Notes: generated by a model not told the origin, from the sequence alone. A stretch of 64,000 nt of DNA from Watersipora subatra (GCF_963576615.1 NC_088708.1:8246001-8310000), one strand, 5' to 3'. Numbered from the stretch's first letter, positions 11,492 through 22,578 are shown. Made by a program: numbers and translations.

Positions 11492-12383
11492 TACTGTAAA
11501 ACCTCTATTTGAATACCATGGCACTGTGTTTTTCAACCATTTCGTATTGTGGCGGTCAAACAGAGGTGGTGTTCAAATAAAAGCTGGTGTTGTATTTTTC
11601 AAATAGCTCGGCAGAATGAAGATAAATTTAACCCTTTTAAAGGCGAAGCGAATGCCGCCTATATTTTGCTCTGTCTTTCGGCGGAGCTACATTATACCTA
11701 TTAAATGCAAGAAATCCGCTAACTTATCTCCAACTCGCCATAGATCTCTAAATAAATATTCATTGGGAAGCTGAGAAATACATGTATCTCTACCAGTTGA
11801 TATCTATTGCTTGCAGTTGACCTGCGATGATATTACAGCCTAATCCCAGCTTCGCAATTTGTTAGAACTTTCAATTTTTTATTTGATGCTAAATTTGAAA
11901 GCATATTTTTATTTTATAACAATATTTACCAATGTTGCGTAAAAGCTCATTGCACTTATTAATGTTTGCTACAGTTTGCAGCCAAAACTGGCTTTTTATG
12001 TGCAGTAGGAGACGAGTTATGAGCATTGATCCACTGCAAGTCAAGTTAAGATAACCACAAGGATGCTATGAAATAATAAGCTGTAAATCTGCAAATTTAG
12101 AAGTTATATAATATAATAATAATCTATTAAATGCTAAAATTAGATATTCAAAAACAAGTGACATATACAAACTACACTTATAATACATGCAGAAACAAAG
12201 ATTAACATTTTTGAAACAAAAATATTTGCACCATTTGCTTGGCCAGTTTCATTGTGATTGTTGGACACTTTTATACTGATTGCTTACTATTATGGGTTCG
12301 TAAAAATCAAAGAATGTCAAAGTGGTAGTAAAATGGAGGTGGCGTTCAATTAAAGGTGGTGTTCAATTGGAGGTTTTACGGTA
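11492..12383. mobile_element. TIR element, 892 bp, ends TACTGTAAAACCTC
   Basis: The left end TACTGTAAAACCTCTATTTG at 11492 is mirrored by CAATTGGAGGTTTTACGGTA ending at 12383. Both ends also carry subterminal repeats of the type GGTGGTGTTCAA. TA at the outer edges fits TA target duplication. The interior is AT-rich without a transposase. A truncated inverted copy of the right end is at 751-870. It lies in gene A intron 8. Confidence 0.8.
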
Positions 12384-12394
12384 ATTTCCCGTTG

Positions 12395-13067
12395 TACAGT
12401 GCGCCTTCAGGTGATGATGACCATGCTATACGATTTTTCCACCCTACGATGTAAAACACGATGATTTTTTGTCCTCTATACGAAATATTTTCCGCCATAC
12501 GATATCAACAGAAATTTCGCCAAAAATTCAAGTTTGGTTGTTGGTGTGCTGAATACGCCGGAATAATAAACATGCCAATATGCTATTGGCCGAAATCCTT
12601 CACACAACGCATGACAAGATGCAGCGCTCGATCTCTTTCGATATTGTGAAAACGAAACCAGAAACAGATAGGTGATACAATTTAAGCTAATGAGAAAGTT
12701 GAAGTTTAGTAAAATAGTTTAAAATACATACTAAAACTTAGCTTTAAGTATGTGTTTAGTAAGCTAAAATCATTTAAGTTAAATTCAACATTTATGTTAT
12801 ACCTCTGCCATTATGTCATACATTTTATTGCAGACCATAACCACTAAATACACTTAAGTTACTGTAGGTAACTATAGTTACTAAGGTTAGCGTATTATTT
12901 TATTAATTTTTAATATGTACAGTACTTATATAAACATTTTGATGTTGTTTACGTGGGATGTTTGCATTAGATATTTACGATGGGTATCTATACCCTCTAT
13001 ACGACATTTGCACCTAACAATGCCAACACTGAAACGAATTAAAATCTTATGGTGAGGGTTCACTGTA
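12395..13067. mobile_element. TIR element, 673 bp, ends TACAGTGCGCCTTC
   Basis: The left end TACAGTGCGCCTTCAGGTGA at 12395 faces ATGGTGAGGGTTCACTGTA ending at 13067, an imperfect inverted repeat of about 19 bp. Interior motifs CTATACGA and CATACGAT recur near both ends. It starts only 11 bp after the end of the 11492 element. No transposase frame is visible (62-codon frame at 12461 only). Confidence 0.65.
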
Positions 13068-13318
13068 TATGCTAAAACCTATCATACATTTGAGTTGTTA
13101 TGCTACATGGCTGGCGTGCAATGTATGGTTTGCTATACCACAGCATGTCTCACATATGGCTTGCTATGCCACAGTGCGGCTAACATGTCTTGCTGTATTG
13201 TGAAATATCTAATGTGATTTGTTATACTCAGGTGTCTTAAGTCTTACCCGCTCCGTTGTGCGCCACAATGGTACTTGCTATGGTGCCGTGTGTAACAGAT
13301 AAACTATTATACCACTAG

Positions 13319-13461
13319 ACAACCGAGCACACTCCCTCCAGGCCTCCTCTACTCAGGATACATCGGCGGCGAGGAGACTAACCAGGAGACGCTCGTCCTT
13401 ACAAGCCGAACATTATCGTAGTCTAAGTGCACCAGCTATACCTCAACCTTCTTCACCGCAG
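13319..13461 (+). CDS. gene A exon 9, basic Ser/Arg-rich tail
   Basis: The acceptor is TATTATACCACTAG at 13318 and the donor is CAG|GTAATA at 13462. The exon is in phase 1 at the start and phase 0 at the end. The frame begins DNRAHSLQASSTQDTSA and contains a basic cluster RRLTRRRSSL, a typical AGC-kinase or 14-3-3-type site (RRRSS), then a Pro-rich end. A second possible acceptor (CTCCCTCCAG at 13356) gives stops in the phase needed, which supports the one chosen. Confidence 0.7.
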
Positions 13462-13564
13462 GTAATACATGTGCGTTAACTAGGGCTATGCTGGCGTGAA
13501 GCAGCTTCTTAATGAATACGAAGTGTAAATTTTGTTAAATTTTTACGAGTAGAGATTTTGATAG

Positions 13565-14330
13565 TACAGTGAAACATGGATAACTCGCCCTCGGATATAG
13601 CGAACACATGGTTAACTCGAATGGATTTGCTTGGTCCGTTCCCACGCAATGATAAATGGCTCTATATAACTCGAACTCAACACTGTTAATTCGAACTGTT
13701 TTTTGCCCAACAGCTACCGAAACGGTTGCTATCGCTTTAGAAAATCACTTTATTCCAAGCCATAGAGGTAAACCTCAACTTTTCGTAATTCATAAGCGTC
13801 GTTATTACCACCATCGGCAAAATATTTTTGTCAACGACTTTTCTAAAGGTTTGGTGAAATTTGATTTATACCAAACATCCGCGTAGTGATCGCCCTTCGG
13901 AAGCGAGGTAAAGTGAGATAATCTTTGCATAAACTTCAAGAAAAATCGGCAAAATTGATCGTGGGTAAAACGCTCAAAAGAAAAAGATGTCTTTTCTTTT
14001 GAGCATTTCAACAATGATCAAGTTTTGCCAATGTCAATCTAAAAAACGTCCTGGCAATAACATCACCTCAAACAACGAACCAATCTCAAGTGATAGAAAA
14101 ATCTCTATACTTTTTGATAAAAACGTTTTAAACTTTACATTAGAAGCATTTAATTTGAAACAAGCCATTTGTGCTTTTGATTTATGTTATAGATTGTATA
14201 TGTACATGTATCTACTAATAAATAAGTAAATACATGGACTTGTGACAGTGCTCTGATAACTTGAACGCTCTGATAATTCGAACACTTTTGCTCGGTCCCT
14301 TGAAGTTTGAGTTATCCGAGTTTCACTGTA
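13565..14330 (+). mobile_element. TIR DNA transposon, 766 bp, best copy of its family
   Basis: The left end TACAGTGAAACATGGATAAC at 13565 is mirrored by GAGTTATCCGAGTTTCACTG with TA ending at 14330. The interior holds a 76-codon open frame (13656-13886) with a HRGKPQLFVIHKRRYYHHR stretch that is conserved, in degenerate form, in the copy at 1510-2239. This suggests a decayed coding region rather than a pure non-coding element. The superfamily is probably pogo/Tigger-like from the TA flanks and ACTCGAA-type ends. Inserted in the gene A intron after exon 9. Confidence 0.75.
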
Positions 14331-15492
14331 TTTATTTATCACTCTTGAAGTGAATTAATAAACATGGCAGGAGGGTCTGGAGTGGCAGACTGATTCCAGG
14401 CTACTCGTGCATTGGATGACGTTCTTGAATTTTTTTTCTTTTTTTTAACTTCTATGTATTCGTGTGTCTACTTCATCTTACCTTCACGCCAACATGATTA
14501 GGATTAGAGAAATTTACCTTGAAACGATTTACTACAGATTAAGAGGCTGTAAAATGATTTTTTATTAAGGCATAAGTAAACTCGCCGAATTTTTTGCAAA
14601 TGTCATGAGATGCGCTTATGAGATCGTACAGTCACCATGTTCTTGACAGCAATGTCAATCGACATCACCTATCTTCTTATCTGTATGTTTCCATGGTGCC
14701 GATTGGATTTGGAAATATGCGTATGTTAAGTTACGGTGTCATAAGTGTTTCAATCGACATTCACACTTTGTAGACTTGAGGATTTCTACACCAAAACTCA
14801 TAGCGGGGCATTCAAAACTGCTCAAATTGACATAAGAACGGTTCAAATATTAAAAATGTTTAAAATGGAATAGGTTGCGCAATATTTTGTTGCGCATCAT
14901 TCGCAAATGCCGCTTCCATCTTTTACAAGCAAGGAACATTGGTCAAATTTGGTGAGTAACGAAACTCCCTTGACTAGCGGAACTTTGGCTATTTCTATCT
15001 TGAGGATGACAGAAACTTGTGGATTAACACGGTTAATCCACAGAAACTTGTGGATTAACCGTGTCATGGAAATATAGCGTTTCTCCCCGCTGCTATAGTA
15101 TGAAAGCAAGTTTTGTTATTAAAAGTTTGGTCATCTGGTTCATTGTGTCAGGGCTGGAGGCAGTCTTCAAGCTATAATCAATGAGGTTCCCAGGATGTTG
15201 TCACGACGCATTAGGGTGTCAATCACATAATACGCAGCCTCTAAACACTGATTTCTTTTATAAAATCAGATTGTAATTTGCCTGCAATACTGCAATTATG
15301 GCACTCAGCTGCTAGGCATCTATTATTGCTATAGTAAGTGGTTATTAAAGGTATTAGAGACTTTAAACTCTTTTCATTTCATCTCGGATACGGGATAGCG
15401 CCCCCTCTCAACCTCCCTATCAGCCTACTTTCTCCACTCGCCACTCTTGTTATTATTAACCTCTTCTCACTCTTATCTCAATGTTCGTGTAG
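14331..15492. other. gene A intronic sequence, missing exon expected here
   Basis: The exon ending at 13461 leaves phase 0 and the next candidate (15493) needs phase 2, so a small exon of length 2 modulo 3 should lie between 13462 and 15492. I could not identify it. A 33-nt candidate (about 14655-14687, acceptor TTCTTGACAG, donor GTATGT) has the wrong length to repair the phase. Confidence 0.4.
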
Positions 15493-15546
15493 CTCTCTCC
15501 ATTCGGTTTCACCTAGTAGGTCAAGGTGCTGCCCAGAGAATCTAAG
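15493..15546 (+). CDS. gene A candidate exon, Ser/Arg-rich
   Basis: A long polypyrimidine tract precedes the acceptor TGTTCGTGTAG at 15492. The donor is AG|GTAGAC at 15547. In the open frame it reads SLHSVSPSRSRCCPENL and leaves phase 2, which is exactly what the next exon (16586) needs. The entry phase does not match the exon at 13461 directly, so this call depends on an unseen small exon. Confidence 0.5.
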
Positions 15547-16585
15547 GTAGACCCTGAAAAAATATTCGCTGCCCCGCAAAGTCTCTTTCACCCTGCCTAC
15601 AAGGTCAAAAGGAGTCACTGTCTCGTGTGGCATTTATTGCGAGCACCGCTGCCTTCCTTCGCTAAAGTGCTTCGATTTGTATGCCGGCAGCATATTGTAT
15701 TTAAGTAGCTCCAGTTTCATAGAAATGTGAACTCTGTTTGTTTAGTTACTCCGCCATGCAAATTTTAAACTTGTTTAGTTGAAAGACGACAATAGAGTAA
15801 TACTTTCCTTCCTAAAAAGCTCTCCTTTTCAGCTGGTCATCATACAGGCTGGTGACACACGAGAGTTAATAATTGCATCTGCCACATGGTTATTTAGATT
15901 GATGGACACACCTTCCTCTTTCCTTGGCTAAACTCCTTTCAACACTCAGCAGGAGCGTTTCCTGTCTATAAGTTCTGCCTCTTGCCATCTGGCACGATTG
16001 CCTCACCTATTTTACCCCTCAACTATTTTGTCATCAACTAGTTCAAACTGCTCGTGGTTCTTGTCTCACTGTTGCCAAGCCTGAGGGCGCTGTTTATCTC
16101 TCTGATAAACTTTGGTTTGCTTGAACTCGAAGTATTCATCTGCATGGGGCATTATGAAACAATTTTATCAAAGTTAAGCACTCAACTAATATATTTGTTC
16201 TCTGGAGTCTCGATGCTTGAACTTTAGCTGTTCCATTGTGATGCAACGCGGTGATTCTTTCCCTCTATCTCTTTCCCTCAATACCCTTTAGCATCTGTTC
16301 TTTCTCCACACTCGTCCATTTACTCAGTGATTCTACAGCTTATATCAGCATTGGAAACATTCTCGGCATGGTTATCTGAGTTCGGTTATATTAGTAGGGT
16401 GGCCTATCCTGTTCTCCCTCGGTCTAAGTATGGATCTATGCACCTGAGGCTTGAATCTGTCTCTTTCACTCACTAGTGCGTTGTCTTAAGCAACATGCGT
16501 AGAATGCCGATAATGAGCCACTGGCGCCATTTGATGACTTTACCTGGAAACTAATTGCTCTCACTTCCTGTCTAATCTCTTCTAG

Positions 16586-16651
16586 ATTAGAGCAGATCGT
16601 TGATCTCCATGCTCAGTTGGTCTCACGACTTGTGTGGACACCATGCACACA
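16586..16651 (+). CDS. gene A candidate exon, short helix
   Basis: The acceptor is TCTAATCTCTTCTAG at 16585 and the donor is ACACA|GTAACC at 16652. It is in phase 2 at both ends. It reads LEQIVDLHAQLVSRLVW, an amphipathic helix, then TPCT. Reading through the donor would meet TAA at 16653, so it could also be a terminal exon of an alternative transcript. Confidence 0.55.
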
Positions 16652-16745
16652 GTAACCTTATCATCTTATTCTCCTTTCCAACTGATGTTGGTACAGTTTA
16701 CCCTTTCCTGACGGTCCTAATCAAACTCACTGTCTTTATCGACAG

Positions 16746-16773
16746 GCCATTAATGCTGCCTCCTGAACAGGGA
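16746..16773 (+). CDS. gene A candidate micro-exon (28 nt)
   Basis: The acceptor is CTGTCTTTATCGACAG at 16745 and the donor is a consensus GGA|GTAAGT at 16774. It is in phase 2 at the start and phase 0 at the end, encoding PLMLPPEQG. The phases fit both the exon at 16586 and the terminal exon at 22352. An alternative acceptor at 16696 gives a frame that fits neither neighbour as well. Confidence 0.5.
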
Positions 16774-16837
16774 GTAAGTCTGATCGTTTCCTTGGTGCCT
16801 ATTCATCCTGTCAGTGTTCATCCTGTCCGATCATGTA

Positions 16838-17180
16838 TAGTAACACCCACTACTATCATGTATTGGAGCATACCTACTGCTATCATGTATTGTAGCATAT
16901 CTAATGCTGTCATGTATTGGAGCATATCTACTGCTATCATGTATTGTAGCATATCTAATGCTGTCATGTATTGGAGCATATCCACTGCTATCATGTATTG
17001 GAGCATATCCACTGCTGTCATGTATTGTAGCAGATCTACTGCTATCATGTTTTAGAGCATATCTACTGCTGTTATGTAGGCTATTGGAGCATATCTACTG
17101 CTATCATGTATTGGAGCATATCCACTCCAATCATGGATAGTAACATACCAGCTACTATCATGTATTGAGGCATATCCACT
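16838..17180. repeat. 28-bp minisatellite, left part
   Basis: About a dozen imperfect copies of a 28-bp unit containing TACTGCTATCATGTATTGGA followed by GCATATCC. Both strands stay open across it, so the 151-, 76- and 78-codon frames here are translations of the array. The same unit resumes at 17797 after the element at 17196. Confidence 0.9.
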
Positions 17181-17195
17181 TCTGTCATGCACTAC

Positions 17196-17791
17196 TGTTA
17201 CACGCTACGTAGTTTTGAGCTTCAAAGTTGCGGTTTTGATTGTAAGAATGAGGAGGACGAATTTACATGATATGCAGGAGTGGACCGAGTGGTCGCACTA
17301 CTCGCAATTATTCGTAGCTGATGAGTTTACGTGCTACGAAGAAATTTTTGTACAACTCTCCGTTTGCTATATTAGTCTGCTGCACTTTTATCTACAACGG
17401 GGCGCATATTTTATATCGCGGCTGGCACTCCTAAAATGCGTCTAATGTCAATGTCAAAGCGTGTAAGAAATTTTTCTTTCAGCTGCCGAGTTAATATTTT
17501 TTATTTCGAAGATAATATCTTTAAAACACGTACATTAAAAACACAGATGCTGTAAGGACGTCACTAATGAAGACGATGAAAATCCAACCTCCGATCGCAC
17601 AGATTTGTGCAATAATACGAATATCGATGGTTTACATGATACGCAGTACTTCGTTGTTGCTACGATGTTTTCAAATATACCCCCCTTGAAACGGAGGTTT
17701 GAATTGCTTCGAAGATTTAAAGGTTGGACGTTATGAACCATTTACATGCTACGAAAATGAAAAGTACGACAAAACTTCGTAGCATGTAACA
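17196..17791. mobile_element. 596-bp TIR element inserted in the minisatellite
   Basis: The left end TGTTACACGCTACGTAGTTT at 17196 is mirrored by AAAACTTCGTAGCATGTAAC with A ending at 17791. Interior repeats of the same motif (TTACATGATATGCAG, TTTACGTGCTACGAA, CATTTACATGCTACGA) are scattered. ACT lies immediately outside GTTAC on the left and GTAAC on the right and could be a 3-bp target duplication. It splits one 28-bp array in two, so it inserted after the array formed. No transposase is visible. Confidence 0.8.
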
Positions 17792-17796
17792 CTAGT

Positions 17797-17890
17797 GATG
17801 GATAGTAGCATACCCACTGCTATCATGCATTGAGGCATACCCACCCCTGTCATAGATAGTAACATGCCCACTGCTATCATGTGTATCACA
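17797..17890. repeat. 28-bp minisatellite, right part
   Basis: Three to four further units of the 16838-17180 array (GATAGTAGCATACCCACTGC, then CTATCATG), displaced by the inserted TIR element. Confidence 0.8.
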
Positions 17891-18593
17891 TACAGAACCA
17901 TACCTTTGACAATAATGGGTCAGCCTGACAACTCCGTTACAGTTTATAAAGATGCTACCTTAGACCTGAGGGCTTTTCATAGCAAAAGTTGAATCAAGAC
18001 ATAACCTAGTTCAGTGATTCAATGATGGGAGATTAGAAGCCACTGAGCGCAGGTGTTGGATGCACAGAAATTTGCATTTTATTTGTTGTTGTTTGTTTCA
18101 TTAGTTGCGAGTTTGTGAAATTGTGTAGCTACAAAGTGACACTGGCCTCTTGGTATGCAATATAAAATAAACAGGAGCCAGCTGTTGAGTGCTCCGGGTG
18201 ACTTATATGTGATAAACAATCAGGCAAAAGGAAAAATAGCTGAAGCTATTGTTACACGGCTTCCCGTTAGTCATTCCTCTCTTTACATCTATTCAGTGCA
18301 CAAACCAGCTTCTCTCGCCCTCTTCCTTGTTGCTCAAATCCCTACCATATGCTCTTCACACGTCTTTGTAACTTTGTATGAGCCTTGCTCAATATAGTAC
18401 ATCCCTTCGAAAGTTGACATGAAGGCGCCTTCAAGTTTTGTCATCTACGGAGATGCAAGCACCTGCTAGGGAGGCTCATTAGTTCTGCTGCCATTCTGAC
18501 CAGGTGTGGCTTCAGTTCTGGCGATTAAACTAAATAAATAAGGCATCAAGCTTGATAAAATAGCAATAGAAAATGTGAGCTGCCGGTCTGTAA

Positions 18594-18711
18594 ACATAGA
18601 CAACATAGAGTAGGTGAAGAATCATAGACAACATAGAGTAGGTGAAGAATCATAGACAACATAGAGTAGGTGAAGAATCATAGACAACATAGAGTAGGTG
18701 AAGAATCATAT
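18594..18711. repeat. 28-bp tandem repeat x 4
   Basis: Four virtually identical copies of CATAGACAACATAGAGTAGG followed by TGAAGAAT. High identity suggests recent expansion. It is in the last gene A intron. Confidence 0.95.
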
Positions 18712-19988
18712 CTTCCTTAATAAATACTCTGGGAAATAGTGCAATTGCATTTATTATCGTGTAAATTACATATCTGAGCTAGAAAAGACTAGACTACAAT
18801 ATTTTTTGAGGGACGTACGGAGGAGCCCGTGATGTTTGCGAGCTGCTGCACCCTCATCTCTATTATGTAAGATAACTAAAGTCTTGTGGCATTCCAAGAT
18901 TTTTTGCCGATGAATATCTGGCAGTTAAGACAATGCCACTAGCCAGCCTGTCTCGTCAGCTGTGTTTATAGGTAAGACGCTCGTCTCTCCGTAACCTCAC
19001 CAATAAATCAGTTCTTACGCCCAAAATACTCGGCATTGTGTTAGTCTGACCACAAAAAGTATAGTTTGGTTGTTAGAGGCAGACGAACATGTGTGTAAGC
19101 TGACACAGCGTCTGGCGTGAGGTAGCTGTGAGGTCTCTCTAATTGCTCTTCTCTCTCCCTAATGTAATTGTCTACCGCTCAGCTAACTCACTAAACTTGA
19201 ATATTGACAATCTCGGTCGATGCAAGAGGGGGTGAGATGCTTGTGGCTCGTTTAGCCTGCCACTGGTAGGCGGCAGGCGACGCATAGGCTCCGCACTCGA
19301 CAAGTATCACAGGTGCTCTATCTGCAGCCTGCCAGGCCCTGTACCATGATATGTGTGTAATTAGAGGGTTAAACGCCTTTCAGGCTGTTATTGGTTAGCT
19401 TTGCCTCATAGAGCGTATTTCAATGGCTGGCTGATAAGATTTTGCTATGATAGGTGTAACTGCGCACAGGTGTACGCTAGACTCGGTGTCTCTCCAGTGA
19501 ACGCAATAATAATATATTATACCTTGATAGGGCAGCATGCGTATACAATATCACAGCCCACCATATCCTTCACTTGAGCTTTATCGCTGCTGTGTGTGGC
19601 TATTACCGCCAGTTGCTACAGTCTATATTTGATTATATTGACTTTACAGCTGTAAGCTCTGGCTACTACAGTTCTGACTACTTGATAAAAACTAATTGCA
19701 CTGCTTTCAAAAAATTCAATTATCGGAGAGCATAGAGAGAGTCCAAAAATGGTTTCCCATGACAATTATTTTTATCAGCATCTTGCTGAAATGTTTTCGT
19801 TTTATTGAGGTTATGAAATAAATTTATCTCGTGTTCTTAGACAATTAACATGTAATTTTATGTTATGTGTGTTTTAAAAATAAATCAAGCTAATAATATT
19901 TTGTAAAAAGCGCCTTTAAGATATCGATAGTAATTTTGTTGAATGCATATTCTCTAAACACACAAACATGGTAAGACGTGCATACATA
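18712..19988. other. gene A last intron, no recognised feature
   Basis: Less AT-rich than most of the window around 18800-19640 but without an exon I can place. Confidence 0.5.
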
Positions 19989-20805
19989 TATTAAATTCTG
20001 GTGTACAAGTCGAAAATTTGACATAAAATTTCAAGCTTAAAAACCCATCCTCGACTTATATGGTCGGACTTATATGGTAACGTTTTTCATGACGCGAATT
20101 TTAGTAAAATGCAATTTCAAAACACTATCGCAAATCAAAATTACATAATTAGACATATGGGTATTTGCTTATAAAATATTAAAATACTAGTAATCCTGTT
20201 CAACATAAGATGGATGAAACACAAAGTACAATTCTTCACCATTCAAATTGTCATCGCTAGAATTCTTCTTTGGAACAGCGTGCTTTTTTTTAATTCAAGG
20301 CTTTTTTCATAGAATCTGTCTACAAGCCCACACTTCGGTAACCCATTTGACACATCCACTATCATCCATCCATCTTTTTTTCTTTTACATGAATCACGAT
20401 TCCTGATAGAAATCTGTCTTGCGGCATGTCTTTTCTGTTAAAAATGTATATGTTATCACATGTGGCAGTTTCGGTCTATTGGTGAGGCGCGTCAATGCGA
20501 TGGTGAAGCATTGTTTTTCTTGCCTTATGGTTTTCACTAAAACTGTTCTCTCTTATTCTTTTCTTAATTATTGTAAGTATTGTTGACGGCACAAAAAAAA
20601 CATGGGTATTTTTGAATGTGGTTTCTTCAGCTACGCACTGCCTACCTATGATGCCGACTGAACTATTAGCGATCAAACGATATGAGCCAGAGAAGGTAGT
20701 CGACTTAAATGGCAGGTAGGCTACATGTCAAGATCGGAATTTTTAAAACTAATTTCAGAACTCGACTTATATGCCGGGTCGACTTGTACACTGGAATTTA
20801 CGGTA
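19989..20805. mobile_element. TIR element, about 817 bp, ends TACCGTAAATTCCAG (degenerate)
   Basis: The right end GACTTGTACACTGGAATTTA with CGGTA ending at 20805 is mirrored, with several changes, by TTAAATTCTGGTGTACAAGT around 19991. CGACTTATATG recurs just inside both ends. A 66-codon minus-strand frame (20476-20676) is the only internal ORF of note. The copy is old and non-autonomous. Confidence 0.65.
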
Positions 20806-22351
20806 TGCGGGTCGAGCATAGGCTCACGATCACGAATAGGCTCTTGTAGATGCCTACAAGGCATACATATGTCAGCCAAGATTCATGTTATAGATAACAA
20901 CTTAAATCAGCATTACAAGCGCTTTTACTGAATCTTCTCATGACAGGCAATAGCAAGTTGAGGAACACTCCATTATCTCCTTTTTCTTCATTAGGATTAG
21001 ATGTACAATTTATTTCAAAAGTTACAATATGGGTCATACGATGGGACTATTGTCAGGTCATTAAAGAGGTTCGTGGCGTGAACTTGTCATCACGCTTAAT
21101 ATGATCAGACATTTTATAAATAACATCAAAAGTTAAAGCAGATTTGTTGTGAGGTCAGAAGGAAAAGTAAAAAGTTGATATTTTATTATTAACTTGAGTT
21201 ATATGGAAATGAGCTGAGAGAATTGCATACATCTCTTGTTCTGTTGATCCAACCAGCTTTCATCTAATTGGTCTCTCGCCGATCATCCAATATTTGGCAG
21301 GAGATTTTACAATAATTGAAATGGAGAGAACAACCATTTGCATTGAGCCATCAGTGAGTTTAACACGGAGCTGGCATCTGCTCAGGATGTGTAATCACAT
21401 ACACCAGCAGCTGCTTGGCATTGATGACAAAATTGACCATTCACCCGCTTGGCCATGTCGCACCCTATATTTGTACTCCTAAAGATGGTAGCTGGTTTGT
21501 TTGCTGTCACACGTGCTCCAACTGGTGGCTAATGTTTACCATAGCGAGTATTTGTGCATGCCGCATCCCTCGCAGCAGGTCACAGGTGGGGCTGAGACAG
21601 CCTGTCTACACCGGTGTCATTCACTCGACGTGTTTATTAACCGAAACGTGTCAAACGCTAGAGGGATGTGCCCGGCTGATTATGTTCATAAAAAACTGCC
21701 TCTGAGCAATAACGATTTGATGGCCAATGCTATTATTGCATACTCCATCCTTTCATCCATTCATAATGCTGTTCATTGACTGTTGCCAGCCAGCGTGAAT
21801 GCGATATAAAATGCTGGAGTTGAAACTTACCTTGCCCATTATAACATTCGTACTAACAATAACTCCAATTGTATGGTAGCAAGACGAAGCACCTGTTGTG
21901 TCGCCTAGAAAGCAAGCGAGGGGCGTATTGTCAGCCAACTTCATTGTCGACTCTCATAGCTAATTAATGAGTTATGAATTAGAAGAATGGTTTAGTTATA
22001 AACAGAATTGGGAGCCAAAATCTGCTGACGCCAGTTTAATAATAGAAACATTGCTCACTGACTAATAGATGATATCACTGCTGAAACACTATACACGGCT
22101 TCTATTCTGGGTGTGAGAAGAGCACACGATTTCCCATTTATCATTGCTTATCTATCACATTCCTAGCTGCGTCTCTCCGTGGCTTTACGATGCTTAGTTT
22201 GATAAAATGTATGAGAAATTTTGTGAATAAAACAACTGATTCAGAGTTCATGGTATGATATGCCTTATTTTAAAAGCCACCTACTCTGATTGGCTGTCTT
22301 CAAACCGCTTACTCTGATTGGCTGTCCTCAAGTTCTTTTGCCTTTTTCTAG
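20806..22351. other. gene A last intron, distal part
   Basis: No element recognised. Overlapping frames at 21294-21779 lack splice or start context. A 27-bp tandem duplication carrying CTGATTGGCTGTC lies at about 22281-22331, close to the acceptor. Confidence 0.5.
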
Positions 22352-22465
22352 GCTGTCAAAGATGAGAATCCAGTACCGTACTTTGAGACAAGTGCCATGA
22401 AATCGATTCTAGAACGACTGGATAGCCTGACTTCTCAATGTACCTCAAAAAATGTTATGACATGA
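22352..22465 (+). CDS. gene A terminal exon
   Basis: The acceptor is TTGCCTTTTTCTAG at 22351. The exon is in phase 0 and ends in TGA at 22463-22465. It encodes AVKDENPVPYFETSAMKS then an amphipathic helix (ILERLDSLTSQ) and a short polar end. The phase fits the micro-exon at 16746, and an AATAAA lies 114 nt downstream. It is assigned to gene A from strand, phase and position. It could instead belong to another plus-strand transcript, because the intron between would be 5.6 kb. Confidence 0.6.
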   Translation, partial: AVKDENPVPYFETSAMKSILERLDSLTSQCTSKNVMT

Positions 22466-22578
22466 TTACTCAGGCTATCCTTCTCTTTATAAATAGCGTC
22501 CTATTTATTGTTTCTCATCATTTACGGGTGTATAAAGCACTTATATTTATATTTTTGTGTTGAAATCTGTTTAGATAT

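Noticed and set aside
16697-16773. Alternative gene A exon starting at the acceptor GGTACAG (16696)
   Set aside because: Its entry phase (needs two bases) does not match the exon ending at 16651. The acceptor at 16745 fits both neighbours.
21294-21779. Overlapping 62- to 96-codon frames in the last gene A intron
   Set aside because: Several frames overlap the same bases and none has a splice site in phase with gene A.
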